Shown: positions 46,202 to 58,233 of the stretch, in pieces
Layout of the letters: every line of letters begins with the position of its first letter
Numbering within the stretch: the first letter of the stretch is position 1
Source: Acanthochlamys bracteata
Taxonomy: Eukaryota > Streptophyta > Magnoliopsida > Pandanales > Velloziaceae
Reading direction: 5' to 3'
Assembly (NCBI GenBank): GCA_019914995.1
Contig: CM034132.1
Location: 6,099,501 to 6,163,500 of the forward strand
Length of the DNA stretch: 64,000 nucleotides
Made by a program: the position numbers and the translations under genes
Notes under the pieces: model-generated
Seen by the model: only the letters and a program-made list of their open reading frames with translations
What the model was told of the DNA's origin: nothing
Database searches by the model: none

Positions 46202-47062
46202 ATGTCTATACAAAAAAAGAAGCGTCATAGTGAAATAGCGCATTAGTCGGAAATTTACTGTAGAAAATTTGTTGAACTTGCTGAAGAAGAGATTCGAAAG
46301 GGTAATAAACCCACGACTCACTTCAATGTAGAAGGTTGGGGTAATATCCGTTGTGCATTTAATGAATATTTTAGGGAAACGTATGACAAAAGTCAATTCA
46401 AAAATCATTGGGATAATATGAAGACTGAATGAAAATTGTATAAGAAATTAGTTTTCGATAAGTCAGGTTTGGGATATGATGCTGAACGCAACACGATCAT
46501 TGCTGATGATGAGTGATGGGACGCGAAGATTAAGGTACATTAGCTGCTTGTTATTTATAAACTATATTTTTTTTGTTTTATAATATTAGTTTTTAACTGA
46601 TTTTTTATTATTTTTATAGGCTGACTATAAGTTGAAGAAGTTTAAGGGTAGAGATTTATCCTTAATCCGTGATCGGTACGGTCGTATACTTGAAGATAGT
46701 GTTGCGTTGGGGAGCAGAGCAAGGTTAGCAGCTACAGTTGGGAGAGATGTCGCAGCTGAAGGCACGCCTAACCAGAAAGGCAGTGATAGCAGTGATGATG
46801 GTGATCAACCTCCACCAGTTGTTGCTACTGAGCAAGATTTGTTTTCAACACAGCAAAGAGAAGACGCTCACTGCAAAAGAGTTTGGATACACTTGTGGAT
46901 GTCATCAGTTCAACTAGCCGGACAACGTCTACGGAGCAGAGGGAGGACAAGCAAACAATCAGATGAAGTGCATGCGTATACTCAAGGAGATGGCTGGAAA
47001 CGGAATTCACCCTGGCACAAGATTCTGGAGCTACTCCATGAATCTTCTAATCAAACCAGCTA
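46202..47062 (+). pseudogene. Harbinger ORF1, Myb/SANT-like DNA-binding protein
   Basis: Exon 1 46202-46534 and exon 2 46620-47062, joined by a GT..AG intron (AAG|gtacat .. ttttatag|G). The first exon encodes a Myb/SANT-like domain of the plant Harbinger ORF1 type: RKFVELAEEEIRKGN, THFNVEGWGNI, QFKNHWDNMK, LYKKLVFDKSGLGYD. ORF1 proteins bind transposon ends and help bring in the transposase. Three in-frame stops (TAG once, TGA twice) all stand where the family has Trp. Exon 2 is open (143 codons from 46632) with probable frameshifts near its middle. Confidence 0.85.
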
Positions 47063-47403
47063 ATCAGTATTGCTTTTTTAGAACAGCCAGATGATGAAAG
47101 TCGTTTGGCGTGGTTAGAGTTTAATTATGATGAGTATATGAGAAAAACATCGGGTAGTATTTGAATTGTTAATTTAAGTTTGGAGAATTCTTATGTTTGT
47201 TTCGTGAGTATTGTACTAAATGTTTGTTTTATCGCCTTAATAAATTTATGTTTACTGTTTGTATTGTTGAATTCAAGGTTGTGATTTTATAATATTATTT
47301 AATATGAGTGTTTGTTAAGTTACAGAGTTTTTATGGTAATACATATGCTTGTTTAGTGGTTATTTTTCAATACTGATTGGTATATTTATATTTGTGTAGT
47401 GAA

Positions 47404-48755
47404 ATGAGTGGCTCAGATGATTCGATGGATGTTTGGATGCCCTTTTTTTATGATCCAATGGATGTTTCTATAACTTCATGTAATGTTTCTTAAAATGATG
47501 CAAATAGCCAAGATAACGATAGCTGGGCACAAATCATGATACAAGCAAGTTATCATGCTACGGCTATATGTGTACACAACAAGATCAAAAATCCGTGCCG
47601 TACATCTATATGCACAGGTCATCGATTTATTTTGGAAATATTGGAGGGAAATGAGAGTCAATGTTTGACACGTAACTACGGTTTGGAACCAACAAGATCA
47701 ACAACGGTCGATGAGATAGTTGCAATATTCCTTTTAACTTGTGCCAATGGATCTTCAAACAGATTACTTCAGGAGATATTTATCATTCGGGAGAAACAAT
47801 TTTTAAGCATATTCACAATGTGTTGAAAGCTCTATTACAATTATCAAAACAGTTACTACGGCCACATCGCTAGTATAATGAAGGGGTCATCTACCACAAA
47901 TCAGAGAACACACAATATCTTCCGTGGTTTCAACTAATCAATTAGTTTTTCATTATAGTAGCGCATAATTTTTATAATACGAGAAATTTATTTTTGCTGA
48001 TTTGAACATTAGATATTTTATTATAGGATTGTATTGGAGTAATTGATGGAACTCATATCAAGGCTACACTGCTAACCGGTGAGCAACTACCTTACATTGG
48101 CCGTAAAGGATATGCTACTCAGAACGTTCTTGCAGTCTGTGATTTCAATATGTGATTCACCTTTGCATTGGCTGGATGGGAAGGAAGTGCTCACGACAGT
48201 AAGGTTTTCAACGAAGCATTTTGTAATCCAGAGCATGAATTTCCTCATCCTTTAGGCAACAAGTATTATCTTGTGGATGCTAGTTATGCACACAGAGTTG
48301 GTTATATGGCGTTGTATACAGGTGAAGGCATCAGATATTATCTTAGCGATTTTGGACTTGCAGGTACAGCACAGCTGCGGAAACCAAGAGGTCAAAGAGA
48401 AAAATTCAACCGACTCCACTCTTCCTATAGAAGTATTATCGAACGTATCTTTGGCGTATGGAAAGCTCGATTTAAAATTTTAGAAGATATGCCACTATAT
48501 GACATTGATGATCAACGAGATATTGTCATTGCTACAATGGCAATTCATAACTTTATCAAAAAGCACGGTACGTCCGATGTGGCGTTCTCAGTAGCAGAAC
48601 ATGAAAGTTTTATCCCATCAACCGTAGAAGCATCGTGTAATACGTCTAATGTTACGCCGGTAGAGATAGATGCTAGTGAAAAATATTTTAGACTGGAATG
48701 TATATCGCGATGCTATTGTTTTGAGAATTTCAAATGTATAATTATTTTTAACTAA
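47404..48755 (+). pseudogene. Harbinger ORF2, DDE transposase
   Basis: Begins MSGSDDSMDVWMPFF. An N-terminal region at 47536-47826 (CRTSICTGHRFILEILEG, TTVDEIVAIFLLTCANG) is followed by a frameshift into HNVLKALLQLSKQLLRPH. An intron ends at an acceptor near 48027. The nuclease part then reads DCIGVIDGTHIKA (first Asp), GWEGSAHDSKVF, YYLVDASYAHR (second Asp) and SIIERIFGVWKARFKIL (Glu), so all three catalytic residues remain. A TGA near 48153 replaces an Arg codon in VCDFNMxF, and the intron donor is mutated. It cuts and inserts at TAA/TTA sites; here it is dead. Confidence 0.9.
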
Positions 48756-49252
48756 TATGTGATTATTTATTCATACTTTTGCAATTATATCAAAAGCACA
48801 AATATTATCCAAAATAATTTAACACATTATTTAAGAAATTATTAAATATTTAACAACTTTTTTAATATTTAATAAATTATTTAACTATCAATTATTTAAC
48901 AAATTATTTTCCAAAATAATAATAATTTTAATTTAAACATATATTTATATAAAATAATTAATTTAAGTATTTTTATTTAAAAGAAAAATCAATACAAAGT
49001 CACTTTATTGAATATAATATTTTTAAATAAGTATTTTATTCAAAATAGCATCAATAATTTAGTATATACATCAATAACTAACACAAAATAACAAAGGATA
49101 AATCAGTAATTTTCAGATCTCTTCACTTGAAAAGCTGTTTATCCAAAAACACTACCAAACACCTTTCTAAAAAAGCTCATTTTCTCTCCATTTCTCAAAA
49201 GCTATTTTTTCTTTCTAAAAGCTCCTTTTCATAAGCAATCTCAAACGCCCCA
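48756..49252. other. 3' subterminal part of the Harbinger element
   Basis: Non-coding and very AT-rich, ending with the terminal repeat. The last 110 bases repeat the motif 'agctttt(t)gagaaa' in several forms and include an internal copy of the end (accaaacacctttct near 49150). Confidence 0.6.
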
Positions 49253-49255
49253 TAA

Positions 49256-49567
49256 ACCCATTGCCGATTACAGTTTAAGAAAAAATGAGTAAATGTAAAA
49301 TACATCTTCTAACTCAATAACACGAAAGCATTAACCCCGACCCCAATACTACCTCACTACCAACAATAAATTACACATTATCGTCACTTGAATTGAACTT
49401 TATATATCTTCAACTCCTTATTACTAAGCTCCATTAGAGAATCAGTTGCAGATCTATAGACATGAGTGCTTCTATAGGCTTAAAGGATGAAATAATCCAT
49501 CTATTCAACTAATGCAGAGCAGGAATATACCTTAACTGTTGAACTAATATATGATAAACGAAGTAAA
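49256..49567. repeat. Tandem-segment repeat between Harbinger and Copia
   Basis: 49258-49430 matches 55317-55490 (cattgccgattac, atacatcttctaactcaataacacgaa, caacaataaattacacattatcgtcacttgaa). Non-coding; this is the right-hand continuation of the segment interrupted by the Harbinger element at 42778. Confidence 0.7.
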
Positions 49568-50148
49568 TATTAGAAATTATAAAGCCACTATGTAAATTAG
49601 ACATTCATTAGAATGCAACAAATTAAATGTGCATTCATATTGGAATGCCAAAGATCAAGGAAGACGAATCATTACCAAAGAAGTCGGAAAACCAACGGTT
49701 AAGGATTTTGAAGCATCTCTTGGAAGATGGAAGACCAAAGGATTTGAACAATTAGTAGGAAGATGAAAGGACAACCTTTTGGAAGTTCAAGAGTCTCCTT
49801 GAGGCATTATATATATGAATGAAAGGCATTTGCTTGGAAGAGAGAACAAAAAAGAAATGAGAAAGGATCATTCTCACATCAAGTGTGAGAGATATAAACA
49901 AAACATTCTAGTGAGAGTTCCCACTTAAAATGTAACACAAGAGTTTGTAATTGATTTGGTTTAGTGATTTCCTTGAAGGCTAGTTTGCCTTTCCGTAGGG
50001 TTTTTTTTATTTTTTCCCACGTAAATCTCTTGTCTTTGTGATTGTCTTGCTCTTGTCTCAATTCTCATATTACTTACGCAAAATCCTTAAGTGTGTTTTA
50101 TATTTCCGCTGCGTCTATCGACAACTGAACACACTCGCTATTTCAACA
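49568..50148 (+). repeat. 5' LTR of the Copia element
   Basis: 581 bp. Starts tattagaaattataaagcc (the TG is mutated to TA) and ends cactcgctatttcaaca. Contains a TATA-like tatatata at 49808-49815. Confidence 0.92.
49808..49815 (+). promoter_or_regulatory. Likely TATA box of the Copia LTR
   Basis: TATATATA in the first half of the LTR, also present in the 3' LTR (near 52981) and in the solo LTR (near 54407). Position fits the U3/R border. Confidence 0.5.
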
Positions 50149-50150
50149 AG

Positions 50151-50162
50151 TGGTATCAGAGA
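50151..50162 (+). other. Primer binding site, initiator tRNA-Met
   Basis: TGGTATCAGAGA two bases after the 5' LTR, the standard Copia primer site complementary to the 3' end of initiator tRNA-Met. Confidence 0.9.
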
Positions 50163-52640
50163 CATTGGTTTGTTGCGATGACAATCAAATACGGGATTGA
50201 AAAGAAATGCAAAACTATGGCAAGTAAGGTTGGAGGTGCGGATCCATCGAGGTCCCTTACTTGTGTGGCGTACTGATGATGATAAGGCTCTAGTGGGAGA
50301 GACAATGGTTGCTGTCTGTGACAAGTCTTGAAGTTGCTGGAGTCAGTTCCGTCAAGCTTATGGCAAATGATGGAAGGGGATGCATCATCAGTAAGGTACC
50401 TTCTGTTTTTCGTTTTACGAAAAATTTATTGTCTGTAGATAACTGGATGACCTAGACTGCAAGACTCGCGGTGGAGTCGGGATCATAGAGGTTATCAAGG
50501 ACGGGTTAGAAAAACTGAAGGTTAAAATGATCGACTCAAATCTGTATAAGGTACGTGGGATGACACGGGTGCAGAAGATGCTTGTATTGCATCGGACAAC
50601 ATTGAAGATATCACACGAATGTGGTATCTAAAATTTGGGCACATCTCGGAACGTGATTTGAAAATCCTCAATGATCGGAAGTTCTTCACGGGACTGTCCG
50701 AGATAAAGTTATCGTTCTGCGAATAGTGTGTCACCGGTGAGCAGCACTGTGAAAGATGTGGAGATCATTTTCAGTTTAAAGACAAGCTCGACTTGTTTCA
50801 CTCGGGCTGGAACTTATATGTTTCTAATCCAAAGGAAATCGGATATCTTTGAGGTATTCAAATTTTTTAAAATCCGGGCGGAACTTGATTCAGCAGCAGG
50901 ATTAAGTCCGGAAGATGCTTATGGTATGCTGAAGATGTTTGGGGTATTACCTATGGGATCCCACTGCCCATACGGTTATCTTCAGCAGGGATGTCATCTT
51001 TGCAGTAGACCAATTAAACAAAGAGTGACTGAAGGCGATGATGTAAGAGAGGATGAGGCATCACTCCCAGCGGTGACCACATCGATATTGGAAGAGAATG
51101 ATGAGAAAGACGATCCTAATCTGGAGCCTGAACCAGCTGATGAGCACATGGAAGAGGATGGAGTTCCCAGGCCTACATCCCTTAGGAGTTCAACTCGCAA
51201 GAGAAACACACCAGAGAGGTATGAGGACTATTTTATGAAGTTATTTTAATCTGCATACTACTTATTCACAGAAAAAGAAGAGTCATCTTCCCTCAAGGAA
51301 GCGCTGGAGAGTTCATATGCATTTCTGTGGATGAAAGCTATGCAGAAAGAGCTTGAGTCACTTAATAAAAATAGGACATAGGAGCTGGTCCCTCTGCCCC
51401 AAAGTCGTAAGGCTATTGGGAATAAATGAATCTATAAAATCAAGCGAGACGAAAATGATCAAGTAAGATGGTATTGTGCTTGGCTGGTTGTGAATGGCTA
51501 CGCCCAGATAGAAGGGATCGACTATTCGTGTGGTCTTAGCGCTGTATGCATCATCGCTTCTCAATCTTGAACAGCTCAATGTCAAAACGATGTTTTTGCA
51601 CGGGGAGCTTGAAGATGAGAAATATATGGTCCAGCCAGAAGGCTTTGCCGTGAAGGTAGGGAGGATCTGATTTGTCGGTTGGCCAAATCTCTTTATGAGC
51701 TTAAGCAAGCACTGTGACGTTGGTATAAGAGATTCCTATCGGGAGCCTTGGATACAGCAAGCTGGTTTTAAACTCTTGTGTGTACATCAAGAGATTTGAA
51801 GGAGGTGAGTTTGTCATCTTGCTGCTATATGTAGATTATATGCTTGTGGCAGGTCCAAGCATGAGTCGCATCCAATAATTGAAGGCTCAAATAGCTAGTG
51901 AATTCGATACCAAGAACTTGGGGCCGACAAACAGAATCCTAGGGATGCAGATATGGCGAGATAGAGACAATAGAGAGATTCGGTTGTCTCAGACTAGTTA
52001 TATGAGGATGTTAAAACGGTTCAACATGTATGGTGGTAAGCCGATATTTACCCCACTCTCTATTAGTCTTAAACTATTCTCTTTATTATCCCATAGCCAG
52101 GAGCAAGAGAGGATAGCGATGTCTCAGGTACCATATGCATCAGCAGTGGGAAGCCTAATATATGCCATGATTTGCACTCGGCCTGACATTGCACATGCAA
52201 TGGGAGTGATAAGTAGATTCATGGCATGTCCTGGCATTGAGCCTTAGAAGGCGGTGAAAAGGATCCTTCGGTATGTGAAAGGAACCTTAAATGCTACATT
52301 GTGTTACAGAAGATCTAAATTTTATTGTCAAAGGGTTTATTGATATAGACTATGTAGGTGATTTGAATAGGAGGTTTTTTTCAGTGGGAGTATTGATATG
52401 CTCAAGATTCCTACCAAAGGAAATCCTACGGATGCCTTAACTGAGGCGGTAATCCTTAACATATTTTTTATGTTGTAGATCTCTGTATAGAACCACAATG
52501 AGAAACAGCATTGGATGTGACCATTGTCACAAAGAAGCCGAAAGGAAATCACTTCAAGATAGCAATGGAACCGGAGGAAGATAGGCAACGGTATGAGGTT
52601 AACGAAGTCAGCTAGCATGCGTGCTAACCCTGCTCCTCTC
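50163..52640 (+). pseudogene. Copia gag-pol remnant
   Basis: Little gag is left. A pre-integrase region is seen at 50600-50745 (MWYLKFGHISERDLKIL, SEIKLSFCE). A shortened integrase follows within 50728-51249 (KSDIFEVFKFFK), then an acidic linker ending RSSTRKRNTPERYEDY. RT starts near 51300 (WMKAMQKELESLNKN) and includes ELEDEKYMVQPEGF, the catalytic motif as YVDYM (Asp changed to Tyr), and the open part 51879-52247 (FDTKNLGPTNRILGMQI, YASAVGSLIYAM, RPDIAHAMGV). A fragment of RNase H follows. Stops and frameshifts are many. Confidence 0.87.
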
Positions 52641-52740
52641 AATCGTACCTATTTTCAGTGTCATCGAATTTTGACGCTTACGTATCGGTTTCTTGTTATT
52701 CTTGGATTGCAATTTACAAAGTGTCTTTAAGTGGAAGATT

Positions 52741-53324
52741 TGTTAGAAATTATAAAGCCACTATGTAAATTAGTGGTTTATTAGAATGCAACAAGTTAAA
52801 TGTGCATTCATATTGAAATGCCAAAGATCAAAGTAGACGAATCATCACCGAAGAAGTCGGAAAGCCAACGGTTAAGGATTTTGAAGCATCTCTTGGAAGA
52901 TGGAAGACCAAAGGACTTGAACAATTAGTGGAAAGATGAAAGGACAACCGTTTGGAATTTCAAAAGTCTCCTTGAGGCATTATATATATGAATGAGAGGC
53001 ATTTGCTTGGAAGAGAGAGAACAAAAAAGAAATGAAAAAGGATCATTCTCACATCAAGTGTGAGAGATATACATAAAGCATTCTAGTGAGAGTTCCCACT
53101 TAAAGTGTAACACAAGAGTTTGTAATTGCTTTGGTTTAGTGATTTCCTTGAAGGCTAGTTTGCCTTCCCGTGGGATTTTCTCCTTTTTTTCCTACGTAAA
53201 TCTCTTGTCTTTGTGATTGTCTTGCTCTTGTCTCAATTCTCGTATTGCTTACGCAAGATCCTTGAGTGTGTTTTATATTTTCGCTGCGTCTATCGACAAC
53301 TGAACACACTCGCTATTTCCAACA
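52741..53324 (+). repeat. 3' LTR of the Copia element
   Basis: 584 bp, TGTTAGAAATTATAAAGCC .. CTATTTCCAACA, directly after a short purine stretch (gtggaagatt). Confidence 0.93.
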
Positions 53325-53329
53325 GTAAA

Positions 53330-54199
53330 AACATGCAACACAGAAAGTAGGACAGCAAAAAATTAGAGACAGACAAAATCAACTACAACTGAGTCAGCTA
53401 ACTGTTTTGCAGAATAGAACAGCTAAACTTCCTCCAAGCCTAATAGAGCGAGAGGGCATAGAAGCGCTCCAACTCCCCTTAACTTCATCCACACTATAAA
53501 AATCACCCAACATCTACAAAAGGTTAAAAAACAATTTAGATCCAACAACTAGTCAGCTAACATTATGATCTACAGAAACATAACAAGTTTAGAAAACCCT
53601 TCAAATAAAAGCAACTTCTCAACAGACCGCGACCGTATGTCTCCGTTCACATTTCACAAACCTGGTTAACCACTACAACTTCTTATCCAATGATTTGGTT
53701 AATGCTCTACGCAAATGGCCTACAAAATGATAACTGAACCAACAGTAACTGCTTAGCGCCAATCTCTACACTTACAGCATCTCTATATTGTAACAATACA
53801 CAAAGGAACCTTCTCAACAACCTGAAATATGGTTACAAGTTCTCAGAAACCCCGATCAACTTGTTCGAGCTTCTTACTTGAGTACAAGATCTTCATAAAC
53901 ACAGGCAATGTATGGAAACATAGTAGAAAGGAGGTAAAATGCAAGAAAGTACAATAGAATAAACTAGAAGCCACAATGCGACATCCTGGACATTGTACAT
54001 AGATTGAATTGAATACTTTTCACAAGTTATGCACATTGAAACCCTGCCAAGAAACAAAAAAAAAAAAAAACAATAATAATCAGCACAAGATAGTGAATTA
54101 TAAAAGTATCCTACGAGTTTAGACATGTAAGATAGATACAAAGGGCAAACCAAAAATGCACGAAAGTTAGTTTTGCAAATTAGAGATGAGTGCTGAGAG
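53330..54199. repeat. Tandem-segment sequence
   Basis: Non-coding. 53975-54060 (acattgtacatagattgaattgaatacttttcacaagttatgcacattgaaac) matches 61978-62030 and 63430-63485; 53610-53720 resembles 56620-56720 and 61770-61830. No gene. Confidence 0.55.
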
Positions 54200-54728
54200 T
54201 GTTAGACATTGTAAAGCACTATGTAAATTAGTGGTTAACAAATTAAATATGCATTCATATTGGAATGCTAAAGGATTAAGTAAGATAAAACACTACCCAT
54301 GAAGTTGGAAGGTTAAAGAAGTTGAAGCATCTAATGGAAGATGGAAAGCCAAAGGACTCAATTAATGGGAAGGTTTGGAAATTCAAGAGTTTTTTTGGCA
54401 CACTATATATATGGGTAAGAATTACTTGTTTGAAGCATCAATCACACCGTTCATAACATCAAGTGTGAGAGATAGAAGCAAAGTATTCTAGTTAGAAATT
54501 CTACTTAAAGTGTAATACAAGAGTTTGTAATTGCTTTGAGTTAGTGATTTTCTTGAAGGCTAGTTTGCCTTTCCGTAGAGTTTTTCTCGTTTTTTCCCAT
54601 GTAATTTTCTTGTCTTTGTGTTTGTTTTGCTCTTTTCTCAATTCTCATATTACTTACGCAAGATCCTTTAGTGTGTTTATATTTCCGCTGCGTCTATCGA
54701 CAACCGAACACACTTATTATTTCTAACA
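54200..54728 (+). mobile_element. Solo LTR of the same Copia family
   Basis: 529 bp, TGTTAGACATTGTAAAGC .. TTATTTCTAACA, homologous to the LTRs at 49568 and 52741 but with small deletions and more changes. Flanked by GAGAG (54195-54199) and AAGAG (54729-54733), a 5-bp duplication with one change. No PBS or coding sequence beside it. Confidence 0.87.
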
Positions 54729-57652
54729 AAGAGCACTATAAAAGACAAATTGCAAAAACCAAGCACATAAATCAAGAAAACTGGTCAATTACCTGAAAGT
54801 AACAACTAAACAGAATTGCTTAAAGAAAGGATAATCCTAAAGGCCGTATACATGCAAAATTTCAAAATGAAAGCATTGTCCTGACATTAGTGTTCATTGT
54901 GATAGTCCATAAATGTACGCGTTGCATAAAAAAATGATTTGAATTGGGAATGTAAAAATGCTTGAAAGAGTAATTTAGAAGAAATAGTTAGCACTTAAGA
55001 CGGAAAGTGTAATTATGGTCCGGAATACATGAAAAGTATGAACCAGCCAAGACCCTTACTGAAGACAAAATACGGAGATACTGCAATGAATAGCACCATA
55101 GGAATAGATGACATGACATAATCTAAATGTTTTGGAAAATATGTGTACAGTTTTTTGAGTAAATGAGTTGCAGGACTTACCTTTATGCTTCTAGAGGCAA
55201 TAACAAAAACACTCCACTCTTTGTTTGGTGCCCATCTTTCTACATTTGCTTAATGTAAATGCTACTGCAATCCTTCTTAGTCAACAAAAAAAATTGCCAA
55301 CATCATACTAAATAAACGCATTGCTAAATATGGAAGCTAGGTGTAAATGTAGACTACATCTTATGTAAGTCAATAACACGAAGACATTTTATCCCAAGCC
55401 CAATACTACTGCTATTACTAACAATAAATTACATATTACCTTCACTTGAAGTGAAACTTATATATATCTACCAACTTCTGTCCCAAACTCACAACACGCC
55501 CATATATGATAAAGAAAAATAGCTAAAAACTGTCACTACATAGGCACAAACAAATAACTAACACTTGAATACCAGTATACAACCCATTTGTGTCATGATC
55601 ATAAAATACAAGTTCTACATGTACAGTTTTATGCAATACTAAAAAAATTATTAAATAAATAAAAATAATTACACACTTAACTTGGAAACCTTGGAAGCCT
55701 GCAAGTTCAAGCTCGAAGTGAACTAAATAAATGAAAATAACATTATCGAAGCAACTACGGACAATAGGCTACCACACAGGTTCCCGTTACAGCACTATTA
55801 CTGATCTGCTGCGGTTCTTGATGATACCTACAAATTTAAGAAAGAAATTGTGAACATATTCCCTGGAAACTTCAAAGATAACTAAGCCACATCCAAAACC
55901 CCTTTAAGCAAAAATGGCAAAAATAACTCTCTAATGTACATAACCAGAATATAATAGTAGCAGTAATATAAAATAAACCAAGTAAAATCAAGCAACAGCA
56001 AGAAGCGCGTTAGCAAAGAAATGGAGCAGGACATAAAAATGGAATATAACTATATCAGAGCTAGGGCCAGCTAGGCATTTTGAAACTGCTTCAATCCGTA
56101 CGAAGCACCCCTCCCAACCACAGACGACCTACCATACCAAAAAGTCCAATGGTACTTCGCGATTGTTTAGGCACCAAAACAGAAGATATCTAAGAGGCCA
56201 AAAGTTGATTTTCTTCAGAAGAAGAATTTAAGAAAAGACGATCACAATGTGCTGCATTCTAAATAACTATTAACTGTATTGATACAAAACCAGATAAAAT
56301 AGTATGTTAATACAAATTATGAAGAGGCTATAACATAATACTAGAAGAGATAATTCTACACTATGCTCAGTGACAAAAAATACAAGCAAAAAAATCTAAA
56401 GGACATACCTAACATTCTAAGTGCACTAACCACATGAGCTCTCCAAAGAAAAACGTAAAAGTGCATAGAAACTGTCAGATTCTTTCCAACTTTCTGCACA
56501 CTTCATTGAGTTGGTTTAAAACCTCAAGAAAGATAGAAAACAAATTTGATACAAGAACAAGTCAGTAAATCTTAAACAGCTACGGAAAACTAAGTAGCTA
56601 AGAGAACCAACCCTCTAGACATTGCAACACCTCGCCATGACACTCCTGATAGGATCAATAATAGCATATTCGTATATCACAATTGAGTTAGTGCTCTACT
56701 TCTCTATAAGGGCAGTAACTCAGGTAACAACCTGCCCATATAATAAACTACAAAATTAGAAGTTTCTACTTCAGAATCTTCCCTCAACTTGCCACAGTAT
56801 CATAAGCATACATACGCAACCACAAGCTGAAACGATCAAAAAATTCACCAATGAATAAAAAGAAAATAGTAACTTATTTGGACTTGAGGCAAATACCAGA
56901 TGTAGGAAATCATCCAACCTCATAACGAGAGTGCACAGAAACTGTCTCCAAGCAACATCCTCAACCTACATTGATCCAAAAGCTGAAGAACATTCAAAAT
57001 GAAATTATATCCAAATACCAATCTATCGATCTTAAAATCCCAAAAAACATATGATCAAGAGAATACCTCTAGTCATTGCAACATTTCTTCCCAAATCAGA
57101 GGGGAGACCGAAAAGCCAACAACAACTGCAGCATCTTATCTCAATTAAGTTTAAGCTCTCTCCATTATGCCCTGCAAGGAGAAAATGAGTAACAATTGGA
57201 GTAGTAAGGCCATTCTATTTACTACCAATTTCTCTATCTTTAGTAGTCCTTAACTTGCTTAACAAATAAAAGCCAAAATAGAAATTTAAAGAGCTAAGAC
57301 ATAAAAAAAGAGAGAAAGTCGTATTAAAATTGCTAAAGACACCGGACTTAATCCAATTTACTAATTCATCAGAGGTTACACTAACGATCTGGATTAAATA
57401 TTCTGTATCTTTTTAGCATTCTACATCCTTATACAAGGGGAAAATGGACACAATTCTTGATATAAATATGAAAAATTGTTCTAACTCTCAGAAATTGGAA
57501 AACAAATTAGCATCTCATTCAGATCAGAAAATTCAAAATATTTAAATAAATTGAAAAAGAAAATTCATAATAGACTTGTTCATGCACAAGATGAACACAT
57601 CTGTATGTGAAAGGAATAACTGGAACAAGCAAAAAAAAACAGACAGCTCATG
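54729..57652. repeat. Tandem-segment repeat, the least interrupted copy
   Basis: About 2.9 kb without large insertions. Successive parts match 35813-36000, 42385-42470 plus 42724-42777, 49258-49430, 41335-41660 and 42060-42110, that is, the pieces of copy 1 once its insertions are removed. The stretch 56800-57180 recurs at 62970-63330 and 63680-64000. No coding frame could be supported on either strand. It is a useful reference for empty insertion sites. Confidence 0.75.
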
Positions 57653-58233
57653 TGTTACGAACAGGATAACTCAGGACAAATTTCGAGACAGAGCCACTAC
57701 TGTCAAGTGCAGCGGAAATACCGAGGATCTTGCGATAAAATATAATAATTGAGAAATGCAATAAAACACGACAATTACGTAGGAAACTCTCACCAATTTG
57801 AGAGAAAAATCCACGGACGGTACAAAGAAAACTTTACTATTAATAATTGAGTTACAACTTTCACTCCTCCTGGGAGAACAACCAATGTTTTTTTGCTGGA
57901 AGCAAAACACACTCAATTACAATAGTATAAGAAAATCTCACAAGAACACATACCACACAATGCCTCACACGTGCACCATTACTGTCTGCAGCACTATTGC
58001 ACTTAGTAGATTTCTGCACCGCAACCCTTGCACGTTGTCCTGCACTATTGTTGCTTCTTGCCGATTGCTCTTTTTTCTTGCGGCTGCCACTCTCACCTTG
58101 CGGCTACCACCTCAAAAGAACAACACCCTCTAAACTCTAATTAGCCTTAACCTAATAAATAAATAGAACTAATTAAAAGATAAATGGGCTCAATAATATA
58201 TAAAGCTCAACGCAATTTATTTTTATCCTAACA
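57653..58233 (-). repeat. 3' LTR of the gag-only element
   Basis: 581 bp; on the minus strand TGTTAGGATAAAAATAAATTG .. TTCGTAACA. Preceded (minus strand) by the purine tract tagtgggagtt at 58234-58245. Open frames on both strands here (57671-57916, 57798-58133) are incidental. Confidence 0.92.

Larger units (their letters stand above)
42778..49252 (+). mobile_element. PIF/Harbinger DNA transposon, about 6.5 kb
   Basis: Starts GGGGGTGTTTGGCAGTGTG and ends, read on the minus strand, TGGGGCGTTTGAGATTG; 11 of the first 17 bases pair. Both sides carry TAA (42775-42777 and 49253-49255), the 3-bp target of PIF/Harbinger. The uninterrupted target occurs at 36337-36367 and 55294-55324 (gccaaca..ctaaataaacgcattgcc). 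Inside: GC-rich first exon, long intron with G-rich satellite, Myb-like ORF1 and DDE transposase ORF2, both on the plus strand and both broken. Confidence 0.88.
49568..53324 (+). mobile_element. Copia retrotransposon with both LTRs, decayed
   Basis: 5' LTR 49568-50148, tRNA-Met-type PBS at 50151, shortened gag-pol, 3' LTR 52741-53324. It is flanked by the perfect 5-bp duplication GTAAA (49563-49567 and 53325-53329). Total 3757 bp, short for a Copia element. Most of gag and part of integrase are deleted, and pol is full of stops. The LTRs are nearly identical by eye apart from scattered substitutions. Confidence 0.93.

Noticed and set aside
50994..51209. Ser-rich minus-strand frame
   Set aside because: Shadow of the acidic linker of the Copia pol on the plus strand.
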